64,000 bases of DNA from JAWLBR01 sp041687495 (GTDB lineage: Bacteria; Bacillota; Limnochordia; DTU087; JAAYGB01), in contig JAWLBR010000002.1 of assembly GCA_041687495.1 (NCBI GenBank), positions 16,911-80,910 on the forward strand. The letters are read 5' to 3'. Below, in pieces: positions 23,912 through 32,911 of this stretch. The position numbers and the translations under genes are program-made. A model generated the notes under the pieces. It did not search any database. It saw only the letters and a program-made list of their open reading frames with translations, and had not been told where the DNA came from. The first letter of the stretch is position 1, and each line of letters begins with the position of its first letter.

Positions 23912-23926
23912 GAAAGAGGTGGTTAG

Positions 23927-24643
23927 GTGTCTATTGATGTGATAGTAAGGAACCTGCCGTATCTCATGGAAGGATTCAAGGTTACTTTGTACTTGGCGGC
24001 TATTTCTATCGTACTCAGCTTTTTCCTCGGTACTTTTCTGGGAATGGCCCGGATTGCCAAGAGCGCCCTCATCCGGATCCCAGCTACGGTGTATATCGAA
24101 GTTGTCCGGGGTACTCCCTTGATCATGGTCATTTTCTGGATCTTCTTTTTGCTTCCCATAGTTGTCGGGCATTCCATTGAGCCTTTTACCAGTGCGGTGG
24201 CTGCCTTTGTTATTTTCACCAGTGCCTACATCGCCGAGATTGTCCGGGCCGGAATTCAGTCAATTCCCGCTGGGCAGGTGGAGGCAGCGTTATCCTCAGG
24301 ACTAAACTATTGGCAGACAATGCGCCACGTAGTTCTTCCCCAGGCGATTACAAAGATGATCCCTCCCTTGGTGGGACAGTTCATCGCTCTATTTAAGGAC
24401 ACGTCGCTGGCTTACATTATTGGCGTGTTAGAGCTGACCCGAAGAGCGACCATTGTCAACAACCGGGAGTTTCGGTCTTTTGAGATTTTCACTTGCGTTG
24501 CGCTTATTTACTTTGTCGTCTGTTACGGGATGTCCAGGTATGCAAAATTCTTAGAAAAACGCAGGCGGGTGGGTGAACGCACCGAGTCAGAGAAGAAAGT
24601 TGTACCGGAGCCAGAAATGCTGGTAGAAAATGCCCAGGCGTGA
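23927..24643 (+). CDS. Amino acid ABC transporter permease (HisM/GlnP family), second
   Basis: 238 aa, GTG start after AAAGAGGTGG. Helices as in the family, with YIEVVRGTPLIMVIFWIFFL and the EAA loop EAALSSGLNYWQTMRHVVLP. It is clearly paralogous to the preceding permease and pairs with it. The last 35 residues are polar and charged (EKRRRVGERTESEKK), longer than usual and probably cytoplasmic. Last gene of the operon; a strong terminator follows 55 bases later. Confidence 0.93.
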   Translation: MSIDVIVRNLPYLMEGFKVTLYLAAISIVLSFFLGTFLGMARIAKSALIRIPATVYIEVVRGTPLIMVIFWIFFLLPIVVGHSIEPFTSAVAAFVIFTSAYIAEIVRAGIQSIPAGQVEAALSSGLNYWQTMRHVVLPQAITKMIPPLVGQFIALFKDTSLAYIIGVLELTRRATIVNNREFRSFEIFTCVALIYFVVCYGMSRYAKFLEKRRRVGERTESEKKVVPEPEMLVENAQA

Positions 24644-24697
24644 TGGCGGGGTATGCAAAAGAAAAACATGGCAGTACACACAAGAACAAACACAAAA

Positions 24698-24725
24698 ACG
24701 GCCGGGCTAAGCCCGGCCGTTGGGT
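24698..24725. terminator. Bidirectional terminator between the ABC operon and the cold-shock gene
   Basis: ACGGCCGGGC-taa-GCCCGGCCGT, a perfect 10-bp GC stem followed by TGGGTTTG on +, and preceded by TTTTT when read on -. It serves both convergent units. Confidence 0.85.
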
Positions 24726-24759
24726 TTGTCGCAGTAAGTTTGCTCACCGCGAAATGTTG

Positions 24760-24969
24760 TTACCAGCCCACAGAAACGTTGCTTGCCTGGGGACCTTTTT
24801 GGCCTTGGGTCACTTCAAAAGAGACACGCTGGCCTTCCTCCAAGGTCTTGAAGCCATCGCCTTGAATGGATGAGAAATGCACAAACACATCTCCGGCGCC
24901 GTTCTCCCGCTCGATAAACCCGTAGCCCTTTTCACTGTTGAACCATTTCACGGTACCTTGCTCTTTCAT
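24760..24969 (-). CDS. Cold-shock protein, CspA family
   Basis: 69 aa single cold-shock domain that binds single-stranded nucleic acid. RNP1 KGYGFIER and RNP2 DVFVHFSSI are intact, as are the aromatic binding residues in VKWFNSEKGYGF. Complete, normal length. AGGAGGAG lies 12 bases before ATG, slightly far. A long 5' leader (about 55-80 bases from the predicted promoter) is usual for csp genes, where leader structure controls cold induction. Monocistronic. Confidence 0.96.
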   Translation of the reverse strand: MKEQGTVKWFNSEKGYGFIERENGAGDVFVHFSSIQGDGFKTLEEGQRVSFEVTQGQKGPQASNVSVGW

Positions 24970-25025
24970 GGTAATCTGAAACTCCTCCTAAAATCCCTGG
25001 CTGTTTGTGCCAGGCTTGTGGTGAT

Positions 25026-25054
25026 AGACTAACACACTGACCGGAAAAAGTCAA
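25026..25054 (-). promoter_or_regulatory. Promoter of the cold-shock gene
   Basis: Minus strand TTGACT (25054-25049), 17-base spacer, TAGTCT (25031-25026), about 57 bases upstream of the start codon. Confidence 0.65.
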
Positions 25055-25258
25055 AGGAAATTTGGGAAAATTTCTGCACTAGTCCCAAAGAACCTAAGGC
25101 CAGTGGCCGTCATTTAAATAATGTCCAAGGAAGACCGGATCCATAGCTACTTCTCTGCCAAGTCTAAAATGTGGCTGCCTGAGCAAAATGATCTTTCTGT
25201 CACTACCTAGGTGTTTTGTGGTATCATAGGTAGACATTGTGACAAATAGGAGGCGACC

Positions 25259-26614
25259 ATGCGAAGGATTTTTGGGAATCGAGCAATGACCAAGAGCATT
25301 TTCGTGCTGGCGGTGCCAGCGATTTTAGAGATGGCCCTAAACACTCTGGTGGGGATCGCGGATACGCTAATGATTAGCCGAATTATCGGCCAAGAGGGGT
25401 TAGCTGCAGTTGGCTTTGCCAATCAAGTGATATTCACCTTGATTTTCATTTTTTCATCTTTCAATGCCGGAGCCACCGCGATGATCGCCCGCAGCTTTGG
25501 TGAGCGGAATTTCGCACGACTGAACCGAATTGTGGGTCAGAACCTAACGCTGAATGCTCTAATTGGAATTAGCGTGTTGGTTGCTTCCTTGTTTTGGGCG
25601 CCGCATCTGCTTCAGGTCTTTGACATCACACCTCAGGTTGCTGACATGGGCACAGTGTACCTGCAGTACGCGTCCCTTAGCCAGCTATTCATGTTTATTT
25701 CCTTTGCCGGAGCTGCCAGTTTGAGGGGCGCGGGAAACACGAAAATCCCGATGTTGATCACTGCTACAGCCAATCTACTGAACATCATTGGGAACTACGC
25801 ATTAATGACTGGGTGGGCATTCTTTCCCAACTTGGGTATTGCCGGAGCAGCAATGTCAACGACATTTGCCAGGGGTGTGGCGGCGTTCCTGTATCTATAT
25901 ATTCTGGTTCATGGCAAATCGGGAATCAAACTCAGCTTCGCCGATCTAGGCCTATCTGCCGATATTCTGCGACCGTTGTGGCGATTCAGCTATGCTGCAG
26001 GATTAGAACAACTGTTTACCCAGTTGGCCTTTTTTGCTAATGGGATTATCATCTCGCTGTTGGATACTACATCTGAAGCGGCCTTTCGGATTCTTGTCAA
26101 TATCGAATCGACATCCTTTATGCCGGCCGTAGGGATTAGCATCGCTACTGCTACGTTAGTTGGCAAAAAGCTGGGGGAGAACAAGGCGGAAGAGGCTCTA
26201 ACGTTGGGCACCACGGCGGCGTCTTTGGGTATTGCCTGGGGAGTGATCATGGGAGCCGTGTTTATTTTGCTTCCTACCCAGCTGCTTAGGGTATTTACCA
26301 GTGAGCCAGAACTGATCGAGCAGTCTATCTATACCATGAGGCTTGCCGGGATTAACCAAGCGCCGTTGGCTTTTACCATCATCATGGGCGGAGCACTGCG
26401 GGGTGCCGGTGATACTCGAGGCGTAATGGTGATTACCTCTCTCCGGCTATGGCTGATGTTTGTACCGCTAACTTATCTCTTCGCGATCTCGCTGCAAACC
26501 AGTGTGGCAGGAGTCTGGTATTCCGAAATCCTGTCGCTGCTGGTGTTCTCTGTGGTGATTTTCCGCAGATTTGCAGCCATGAGGTGGGCGCAACTGAAAA
26601 TGTTTGAGGCATAG
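25259..26614 (+). CDS. MATE-family multidrug/metabolite exporter
   Basis: 451 aa, twelve predicted membrane helices in two homologous halves. The N-half has ILEMALNTLVGIADTLMISRIIG, the typical MATE entry helix; FANQVIFTLIFIFSSFNAGATAMIAR and GAASLRGAGNTKIP follow, and the second half repeats GGALRGAGDTRGVM. These proteins exchange Na+ or H+ for cationic drugs or metabolites across the inner membrane. ATG after ATAGGAGG. Monocistronic with terminator. No regulator beside it, so substrate is unknown. Confidence 0.94.
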   Translation: MRRIFGNRAMTKSIFVLAVPAILEMALNTLVGIADTLMISRIIGQEGLAAVGFANQVIFTLIFIFSSFNAGATAMIARSFGERNFARLNRIVGQNLTLNALIGISVLVASLFWAPHLLQVFDITPQVADMGTVYLQYASLSQLFMFISFAGAASLRGAGNTKIPMLITATANLLNIIGNYALMTGWAFFPNLGIAGAAMSTTFARGVAAFLYLYILVHGKSGIKLSFADLGLSADILRPLWRFSYAAGLEQLFTQLAFFANGIIISLLDTTSEAAFRILVNIESTSFMPAVGISIATATLVGKKLGENKAEEALTLGTTAASLGIAWGVIMGAVFILLPTQLLRVFTSEPELIEQSIYTMRLAGINQAPLAFTIIMGGALRGAGDTRGVMVITSLRLWLMFVPLTYLFAISLQTSVAGVWYSEILSLLVFSVVIFRRFAAMRWAQLKMFEA

Positions 26615-26630
26615 CGACAATGGTCAACAT

Positions 26631-26664
26631 AGAAGCGCCCTGCCAGGGGCGCTTCTGTGTTTTT
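26631..26664. terminator. Terminator of the MATE gene
   Basis: AGAAGCGCCC-tgcca(g)-GGGCGCTTCT, 10-bp stem, followed by GTGTTTTT on +. It ends at the stop of the convergent CotF-like gene. Confidence 0.85.
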
Positions 26665-26956
26665 AGGCTTGCACGGCTATAATCGAATCTGCGTCTTGCA
26701 GAGCCATCTGTAGTTGCTCTTCGGGAGTGCCGAAGGGTTTGGACCAGCCTTGGTCAGCTATATAGGTCTGAATGGCCTCTAAGCTCAGCTGTGTTTCCTG
26801 CCCGAATGTCTTGTACATCCGCTTGAGATCCGGATTACTTGCTGCCTGAGAAAGGGCGCAGAGCATGCTGGTCGCGGCGGCGCTGGCGTTCTGCAGCTGG
26901 CCTGCTATCACCTTGTCAGTGAGCGTTTTTGGTTTAGCTGGAGATAGAACCCCCAA
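26663..26956 (-). CDS. CotF-like spore coat protein
   Basis: 97 aa helical protein: LTDKVIAGQLQNASAAATSM, then LSQAASNPDLKRMYKTFGQE and EAIQTYIADQGWSKPFGTPEEQ. The order DK-IA-L, SNP-LR-type segment and the aromatic-Gly-Trp segment matches the CotF coat family, which forms ferritin-like helical bundles. TTG start after GAGGAGG. It follows a smaller relative by 17 bases and both probably form one sporulation-time unit. Coat assignment is by family; expression is inferred. Confidence 0.75.
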   Translation of the reverse strand: MGVLSPAKPKTLTDKVIAGQLQNASAAATSMLCALSQAASNPDLKRMYKTFGQETQLSLEAIQTYIADQGWSKPFGTPEEQLQMALQDADSIIAVQA

Positions 26957-26973
26957 TGTGTGTCGCCTCCTCG

Positions 26974-27177
26974 TTAACCGATGTTGTGGGATTTACAGAA
27001 TTCTTGGCATCCTTTGATCTGACCCTCGGTGGCGGCGATGGCGCCGTCTATCAACTTGCGCAGTCCATCGTCCTGAGCCAATCCTGCTGTCGATTGCAGC
27101 ATCGCGAGACTAGCCGCAGATGAGCTAAGAAAAGCCGCTAGATCGACCTTGTCTTTTGCTGAAACTGGTGTCAACAT
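26974..27177 (-). CDS. Small CotF-like/helical spore-associated protein
   Basis: 67 aa, Ala/Ser-rich helices (KVDLAAFLSSSAASLAML, GLRKLIDGAIAATEGQIKGC). The general pattern resembles a shortened CotF half, and it precedes the CotF-like gene by 17 bases. ATG at 27177 is placed 4-5 bases after TTGGAGGGA; a TTG at 27189 lies inside the ribosome site and is unlikely. Probably a partner of the downstream coat protein. Function otherwise unknown. Confidence 0.65.
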   Translation of the reverse strand: MLTPVSAKDKVDLAAFLSSSAASLAMLQSTAGLAQDDGLRKLIDGAIAATEGQIKGCQEFCKSHNIG

Positions 27178-27446
27178 AAATCCCTCCAATTACAAATCAG
27201 GTAAGAGCGTAGAGATAGGTTGAATAACCTTGGTCCGATTTTAAGTCTGCCCTTGATTGGTATTTTGTTGCGGCAGCCGCTATGGCACAATCTGGCGGTG
27301 TAGTCTGCCACAGCCTGTGATGGTTCGGCTGAGGGAGGGCAGCCCTATTGCTGCAAGATTAAGACCAGGCTCCTTTCCAACTTGGCAATTTGGGCCATAT
27401 GCTGAGATTGCAAAAGTAGCCAGACAGTGGAGAGGAGATGTGGCGC

Positions 27447-27800
27447 ATGTCCGATGGGTATAGTCGTGGTTACTACGGCGGTGCCGGTTATTACGGCGGT
27501 GGCGGTTACTACGGTGGTGGCGGTTACTACGGTGGTGGCGGTTCCTGCGGTATCGGAGGAGACTGGTATTCGCTCTTGTGTCGGCAGCTAAACGATAACG
27601 TCTTAGTTATCCTGACTTCGGGAGGTTCAACCAGCGCAGTCTCAGGTATTCTCACCCGGGTCTATCCTGACTACATCGTCTTAGTCACCGGCAACGTGAT
27701 TCACGAGATTCCTATGCACAGAATTGCAGCTGTTTCTAAGTTTGCCGGCGGAGGTCCAGTTGCCCCTATATCTGGTAGGCGTGGCAAACACTCCTACTAA
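27447..27800 (+). CDS. Gly/Tyr-rich small protein, probable spore coat/exosporium component
   Basis: 117 aa. Residues 5-35 are a Gly-Tyr repeat (RGYYGGAGYYGGGGYYGG) followed by a compact beta domain (DWYSLLCRQLNDNVLVILTS, GGSTSAVSGILTRVYPDYIV, HEIPMHRIAAVSKFAGG) that resembles DUF2642-like small coat proteins with an Sm-like barrel. ATG at 27447 sits 9 bases after GAGAGGAG; an ATG at 27438 overlaps that site. Divergent from the CotF-like pair, so coat function is inferred from context and composition. Confidence 0.7.
   Translation: MSDGYSRGYYGGAGYYGGGGYYGGGGYYGGGGSCGIGGDWYSLLCRQLNDNVLVILTSGGSTSAVSGILTRVYPDYIVLVTGNVIHEIPMHRIAAVSKFAGGGPVAPISGRRGKHSY
27470..27545 (+). repeat. 18-nt tandem repeat encoding YYGGGG units
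   Basis: GGTTACTACGGTGGTGGC-type units repeated about four times with a few silent changes, inside the Gly/Tyr-rich gene. Confidence 0.9.
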
Positions 27801-27833
27801 GTGGTGCGTGACTGTACAGCCAAGACGACGAAA

Positions 27834-27863
27834 AAGCAGCCGTCCATCGTCGGGCGGCTGCTT
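27834..27863. terminator. Terminator after the Gly/Tyr-rich gene
   Basis: AAGCAGCCG and CGGCTGCTT form a 9-bp stem with a 12-base loop; 34 bases after the stop. Weak T-run on +. Confidence 0.7.
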
Positions 27864-27924
27864 CTGATCCCGCTCACTTTTCTCTAGCAGATCGATTTTT
27901 CCTAGACAGATGACAAGAAATAGA

Positions 27925-28878
27925 TCAGGTACTATGACTTCCCACCTTGATCTGTTCGTACTCCAAGAAGGGGTCGCAGATGGTTACACGATAAGCCTCA
28001 GCGTCGCTAATTCCCCCGTAGAAGGTTGTGTGCCCATCACAGTGCCGGACTATACCACCGCTAAAGATCACATCCACAAGATCTGGTCTTTTGGCTGGGC
28101 CCGGTGGAAGTTGGCTTCGGGTTAGGATGATTTTCATCCCAGAGGCCAGTTTTTCTGAATTAGGATCAAAGGCGAAGGTCATAGGATAGTAGTGCCGGTT
28201 GCCGCCTTCATCGAAGCAGGCTATATGTCCAAGGACACCGAGTAAGCCGTTGGCCAGTGGGTGGACCTCGTTTGCACCGCCCCATTCCTCAGGTACAAAC
28301 TGTTCAAGTAGCTGCGCTGAGTTGATTGCTTCCGGACACAGATTATCGAGGGAGTTAATCTTAGTAAATCCAATAGTACCCCGTCCCCCAATGGTTCCTT
28401 GCGGCCGTGCGAAAACACCAATATCGCCATTGGGCAGTTCCACCAGCCTAATATCCTTCATCCCATCAGGCCCGACGGCGAAAGGTTCCAGATCCTCCAG
28501 TGATCTACCCCGGTAAAAGCGGGTTCGCCACCCCAAGGCTCCCGGGCGCTGTGGATGCGGAAATGTCTCGACTCCGCCCATCACCAGCTCTCCCCTGATG
28601 CGGGTCACGAAAGGATCCTGCAGCCGGGGTTCAGGGACATGAGGCAGGGGGCTCCACCACCCATCTTCCTCAGCAAAGAAAACGACCCGGGAGACTTCGG
28701 ATGATCTCGGCTCAACTCTTCCTCCAATGACGAGGCTTCTTCCATCGAGAAATGGTGCTGTGATGTTGTAAACGTCGTCAGTGCCAATTCCAGTAAACCG
28801 CAGTTTCTCCGGGCGGCACGGGGCGGGTCTATGCTTGAGCTCAGCTACAAGTTCTGCGCATGTTTGCCTCATTGCCAT
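27925..28878 (-). CDS. DUF1861-family protein, probable five-bladed propeller
   Basis: About 317 aa. The sequence follows the DUF1861 family from end to end: KLRFTGIGTDDVYNITAPFL, RVEPRSSEVSRVVFF, RLQDPFVTRIRGELVMGGVE, FYRGRSLEDLEPFAVGPDGM and GGANEVHPLANGLLGVLGH. The family is a beta-propeller related in fold to GH43/GH130-type glycoside enzymes, and often sits near sugar genes; activity is not established. Three in-frame ATGs (28881, 28878, 28872) follow GGAGG; 28878 has usable spacing, 28872 the best. Monocistronic. A mannoside-related role is only a guess. Confidence 0.85.
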   Translation of the reverse strand: MAMRQTCAELVAELKHRPAPCRPEKLRFTGIGTDDVYNITAPFLDGRSLVIGGRVEPRSSEVSRVVFFAEEDGWWSPLPHVPEPRLQDPFVTRIRGELVMGGVETFPHPQRPGALGWRTRFYRGRSLEDLEPFAVGPDGMKDIRLVELPNGDIGVFARPQGTIGGRGTIGFTKINSLDNLCPEAINSAQLLEQFVPEEWGGANEVHPLANGLLGVLGHIACFDEGGNRHYYPMTFAFDPNSEKLASGMKIILTRSQLPPGPAKRPDLVDVIFSGGIVRHCDGHTTFYGGISDAEAYRVTICDPFLEYEQIKVGSHST

Positions 28879-29080
28879 CATGACCTCCAACAGTATTAGC
28901 CAGTGTCAGTTAGTATTCATCGCTATCTTGACTACTTCGGTTACGATGTCTGCTCCCCTCTGATTTGGGTTATCTCTCTAGGTTTTGGCATCGTTGTTGT
29001 CGAAAAGTAGCAAAATACTGAGTAGGTGTTTGTCTTCTTGCTTGTCTAGCGGCGGGTATCTTGGCGAGGAGGTTCTAGTA

Positions 29081-31810
29081 ATGCCGGAAAATCGTGAGAA
29101 GCAGTGGCACTCCCTTGGGGTTGAAGAAGTAATAGGAAATCTCCAAACTGACACACAAACTGGGCTCAGAGACGGAGAAGTACAGAAGCGGCAGACTGAG
29201 TATGGCAAAAACCAGTTAACAGAAGCCCCGGGCCGTTCAATTTTGTCCATGATCTACGATCAGGTCAGCGGACCGCTGACATTGGTGTTACTGATCGCTG
29301 GCCTAATTTCGGGATTGGTCGGTGAATTTGAAGACACCGTTGTGATCCTCGCTATCGTCGTATTGAATGCTGTCTTGGGGGTCTTTCAGGAAAACAAGGC
29401 TGAACAATCGTTGTCTGCGCTGCGCAAGCTATCAGCTCCCGCCGCGAGGGTAGTGAGAGGGGGACAAACCAAGGATCTCCCAGCCAGTGAGTTAGTTCCC
29501 GGTGACGTGATTTTGTTAGAGGCTGGTGCTAGCGTTCCTGCTGACGCCCGGCTGGTGGAAGCGGCGAACTTGAAGTGCGAGGAAGCGGCACTAACCGGGG
29601 AGTCTGTTCCGGTGGACAAAACGACCGAGCGGATAGATGACGAGCAAGCCGGAATCGGTGATCGGGAGAACATGGTCTTTGCTAGCACCACGGTCACCTA
29701 TGGTCGGGGAACCGCCATTGTCGTTGCTACGGGAATGGGTACAGAGATCGGAAAGATTGCCGGCATGCTGCAGTCTACGCAGCAGGAACCTACCCCCCTC
29801 CAGCGCAGAATGGAGGAGCTGGGTAAGCTGCTTGGGTGGTTTGCTTTGGCGTTGGTTGTGCTGGTCTTCATCGCTGGGCTTCTACGCAAAGAACCTCCCT
29901 TTGAGATGTTCATGACTTCCATCGGGCTGGCCGTGGCAGCGATCCCAGAGGGGCTGCCAACCATTGTGACCATTGTTCTGGCTCTTGGTGTGCAGCGAAT
30001 GATTAAGCGCAATGCCATTATACGCAAACTGCCCGCGGTGGAGACTTTGGGAACAGCAACAGTAATCGCGTCGGATAAGACAGGAACACTGACCCAGAAC
30101 CAAATGACTGTCGCCAGGGCTTTTGTAAACGGTGAATCGGTAGATGTTTCTGGTCAAGGGTATGAGCCTAAAGGCGAGTTTACGATAGGTGGAGAAACGC
30201 CGTCTCACGAACTGGATCATGCCCTCTCTCTTCTCCTGACGGCAGGTGCTCTGGCCAATGACGCCAAGCTGGAAAAGAGCGAGACAGGGTACAACATGGT
30301 GGGTGATCCCACTGAAGGCGCTTTGGTGGTAGCAGCTGAGAAGGCTGGACTGATCGCTCGGGAGCTGAACAAGGAGTGGAAGAGAGTCGCTGAACTCCCC
30401 TTCGATTCACAACGAAAACGGATGACTACTTTTCACCAGGTTCCAGGGAAGCACCACTTCGCGGAGGTTTTGAATGGAGACATTGTGGCGTTCACTAAGG
30501 GTGGCCCTGATGTGCTGCTTGAGCTGTGCACCCACCATTACCGCGACGAGAAGATAGTACCTTTGTCCGATTCGGATAAGGAATCCCTGTTGCAGGTCAA
30601 CTTGAGCATGGCCGAAGAGGCGCTTCGGGTGTTGGGAGTGGCTTTCCGGTCTTGGGATAGTGTTCCAGCGCAAGATCAGCTGACGCCTGAGTCGGCAGAA
30701 ACAGATTTGGTCTTTATCGGCTTCGCCGGCATGATCGATCCACCTCGCCCTGAGGCCAGGGAAGCAGTGCGGGAGGCAAAGACGGCCGGCATTCGCCCAA
30801 TGATGGTGACGGGTGATCATAAAGCAACGGCAATGGCCATTGCGAAAGACCTGGGAATTATGGAGACAGGTGATGTGGTCATCTCCGGAGCAGAACTCGA
30901 GTCTATTGCCGATGAGGAACTGGCGGAGAAGATTAAGCACACGGCGGTCTTTGCCCGGGTGTCTCCTGAGCATAAGGTACGGATCGTGGAGGCACTTCGG
31001 AGTAATCGTCAGATCGTAGCTATGACTGGGGATGGGGTCAACGATGCTCCAGCGCTAAAACGGGCCGATATCGGAGCGGCCATGGGGATAACCGGTACTG
31101 ATGTTGCCAAACAGGCCGCTGACATGGTCCTGCTTGATGACAACTTTGCCACCATTGTAACAGCAGTGAAGGAAGGACGTACTATTTATGCCAACATCCA
31201 GCGGGCCATTCAGTACTTGCTTTCCTGCAATGTGGGAGAAATAGTTGCTATTTTTGCCGCAATCATGTTGGGACTTGGGCGTCCTCTTACAGCGATTCAG
31301 ATTTTATGGGTTAACCTGGTGACCGATGGGCTGCCCGCTCTAGCACTGGGAGTCGAGCCTCCGGAGCCGGGGGTCATGGACCGTCCACCGCGGGATCCTA
31401 AGGCCGGCGTGTTTAGTGGAGGTCTTGGAGTGTTGATTGGGCTGCAGGGAGCGATGATTGGCGTTTTGACTCTGATCGGCTACTACTGGGCGCTTACTTC
31501 CGGAAGATCAGTTGAGGTTGCCAGAACAGTGGCGTTTGGCGTACTGGCTTTCTCCCAGTTAGTGCATTCCTTCAATGTGCGCACCCGGAATCGGCCCTTG
31601 CTCAAAGTAGGATTTTTCGGCAATACGTGGCTAAACCATGCCTTCTTAGCTTCGGGCCTACTGCAGCTTGCCGTTTTGAGCATCCCTGCTGTCGAACCCA
31701 TATTCGATGTTGTTCCTTTGGGGTGGACTGAGGCGGAGGTAATTGCCTTGTTGGCCACAGTACCGCTTCTGTTGGGTGAACTGACTAAGTGGCTGTTCCG
31801 AAGGAGTTAA
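29081..31810 (+). CDS. Calcium-transporting P2A-type ATPase
   Basis: 909 aa, full-length SERCA/PMR1-like pump that expels Ca2+ from the cytoplasm. Cation-ATPase N domain (WHSLGVEEVIGNLQTD), TGES in EEAALTGESVPV, M4 motif AAIPEGLPTIV, phosphorylated Asp332 in SDKTGTLTQNQ, nucleotide region FTKGGPD, MTGDGVNDAPALK. Ca2+-ligand residues are present in M4 (PEGLP), M5 (SCNVGE) and M6 (NLVTDGLPA). Because the M5 Asn and Glu of site I are kept, it may carry two ions per cycle as SERCA does. ATG at 29081 follows GAGGAGG; upstream in-frame starts lack a site. Confidence 0.95.
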   Translation: MPENREKQWHSLGVEEVIGNLQTDTQTGLRDGEVQKRQTEYGKNQLTEAPGRSILSMIYDQVSGPLTLVLLIAGLISGLVGEFEDTVVILAIVVLNAVLGVFQENKAEQSLSALRKLSAPAARVVRGGQTKDLPASELVPGDVILLEAGASVPADARLVEAANLKCEEAALTGESVPVDKTTERIDDEQAGIGDRENMVFASTTVTYGRGTAIVVATGMGTEIGKIAGMLQSTQQEPTPLQRRMEELGKLLGWFALALVVLVFIAGLLRKEPPFEMFMTSIGLAVAAIPEGLPTIVTIVLALGVQRMIKRNAIIRKLPAVETLGTATVIASDKTGTLTQNQMTVARAFVNGESVDVSGQGYEPKGEFTIGGETPSHELDHALSLLLTAGALANDAKLEKSETGYNMVGDPTEGALVVAAEKAGLIARELNKEWKRVAELPFDSQRKRMTTFHQVPGKHHFAEVLNGDIVAFTKGGPDVLLELCTHHYRDEKIVPLSDSDKESLLQVNLSMAEEALRVLGVAFRSWDSVPAQDQLTPESAETDLVFIGFAGMIDPPRPEAREAVREAKTAGIRPMMVTGDHKATAMAIAKDLGIMETGDVVISGAELESIADEELAEKIKHTAVFARVSPEHKVRIVEALRSNRQIVAMTGDGVNDAPALKRADIGAAMGITGTDVAKQAADMVLLDDNFATIVTAVKEGRTIYANIQRAIQYLLSCNVGEIVAIFAAIMLGLGRPLTAIQILWVNLVTDGLPALALGVEPPEPGVMDRPPRDPKAGVFSGGLGVLIGLQGAMIGVLTLIGYYWALTSGRSVEVARTVAFGVLAFSQLVHSFNVRTRNRPLLKVGFFGNTWLNHAFLASGLLQLAVLSIPAVEPIFDVVPLGWTEAEVIALLATVPLLLGELTKWLFRRS

Positions 31811-31951
31811 GCAGCGCTACTTCTGCCAGTCTTGAAGCCGAGACTGGCACAGATCCCCATTTGTGGGTATACTGATATAGTGGGGATGGTAGTTATTCGT
31901 TTGTGAGTAATAAGCAGTTGCCAGCCCCGCAGAGACGGAGGAGGGTTCGCT

Positions 31952-32749
31952 GTGGATTTGGACGAGCTGTATGCCCTTGGCGTTGCCATCGGCGGGAGAG
32001 TTATGGCGGCTATCGCCATATTCCTGGTAGGAATTCATCTAGTTAAGCTGCTAATGCGGTTGGTTTCTGCATCTTTCGAACGACACCAAGTCGATGCGTC
32101 GCTTCGGTCTTTTTCCCTGTCTTTAATCCGTGCGGGCGGGTACATTATTCTCGGTATCACCATCGCCTCAACTCTAGGAATAGAGATGACGTCGGTGTTG
32201 GCGCTGCTTGCTTCAGCCGGATTAGCGGTGGGACTTGCTTTGCAGGGGAGCCTGTCTAACTTTGCCGGTGGCGTGTTGCTTCTAGCTCTCAAACCCTTTA
32301 GGGTAGGGGATTATATCGAGGGGGCAGGCCAGGCTGGAACGGTAAATGCAATTCAGATCTTCTATACGACGCTAGTTACACCTGATAACCGTAAGATCAT
32401 CATTCCTAACGCTGATCTAGCTAACAGTAATACTGTCAACTACTCTGCTAACCCGACCCGCCGTTTGGACTTGGTCTTCAGTGCAGGGTACGAGGATGAT
32501 GTGGACTTTGTTAAGGGAATTCTGGAAGGGGCCGTCGCAGAGCAGACAGAGGTCCTATCTGATCCGCCTCCCCAAATCGTTGTCGGGGAACACGGTGCCA
32601 ACTCCATCAATTACTTTGTCAGGGTTTGGGTGAAACGGGAGGATTATTGGCCCCTGCGATTTGCTTTATTAGAACTGGTGAAGAAGGAGTTTGACAAAGC
32701 AGGGATCAATATTCCATACCCGCAGGTGGACGTTCACATGAAGAACTAA
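31952..32749 (+). CDS. mscS: Small-conductance mechanosensitive channel, MscS family
   Basis: 265 aa, GTG start after GGAGGAGGG. Opens under membrane tension during hypo-osmotic shock. Three N-terminal helices, with the pore helix TM3 in LLASAGLAVGLALQGSLSNF, then the beta domain start FRVGDYIEGAGQAGTVNAIQ, the conserved PNADLANS-like loop and the alpha-beta C-terminal domain ending INIPYPQVDVHMKN. Length is close to that of E. coli MscS (286 aa). Monocistronic with terminator. Confidence 0.96.
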   Translation: MDLDELYALGVAIGGRVMAAIAIFLVGIHLVKLLMRLVSASFERHQVDASLRSFSLSLIRAGGYIILGITIASTLGIEMTSVLALLASAGLAVGLALQGSLSNFAGGVLLLALKPFRVGDYIEGAGQAGTVNAIQIFYTTLVTPDNRKIIIPNADLANSNTVNYSANPTRRLDLVFSAGYEDDVDFVKGILEGAVAEQTEVLSDPPPQIVVGEHGANSINYFVRVWVKREDYWPLRFALLELVKKEFDKAGINIPYPQVDVHMKN

Positions 32750-32793
32750 AGCCTGGTCTTTCGGGCTTAGTATCAAGAATTGCTGTGGATTCG

Positions 32794-32829
32794 AGGCTGG
32801 GTTGCTCCAGCCTTGCTTTTTTTGTTTTA
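32794..32829 (+). terminator. Terminator of the mscS gene
   Basis: AGGCTGG-N6-CCAGCCT followed by TGCTTTTTTTG; a second small hairpin (AAGCC/GGGCTT) precedes it. Confidence 0.9.
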
Positions 32830-32911
32830 GGCCATCGATCAGGCAAAGGATAAAGCTGAGTCCACCCCGAATTCAATACCTCATTCTAACCACGTGATGA
32901 GGAATGCGACC

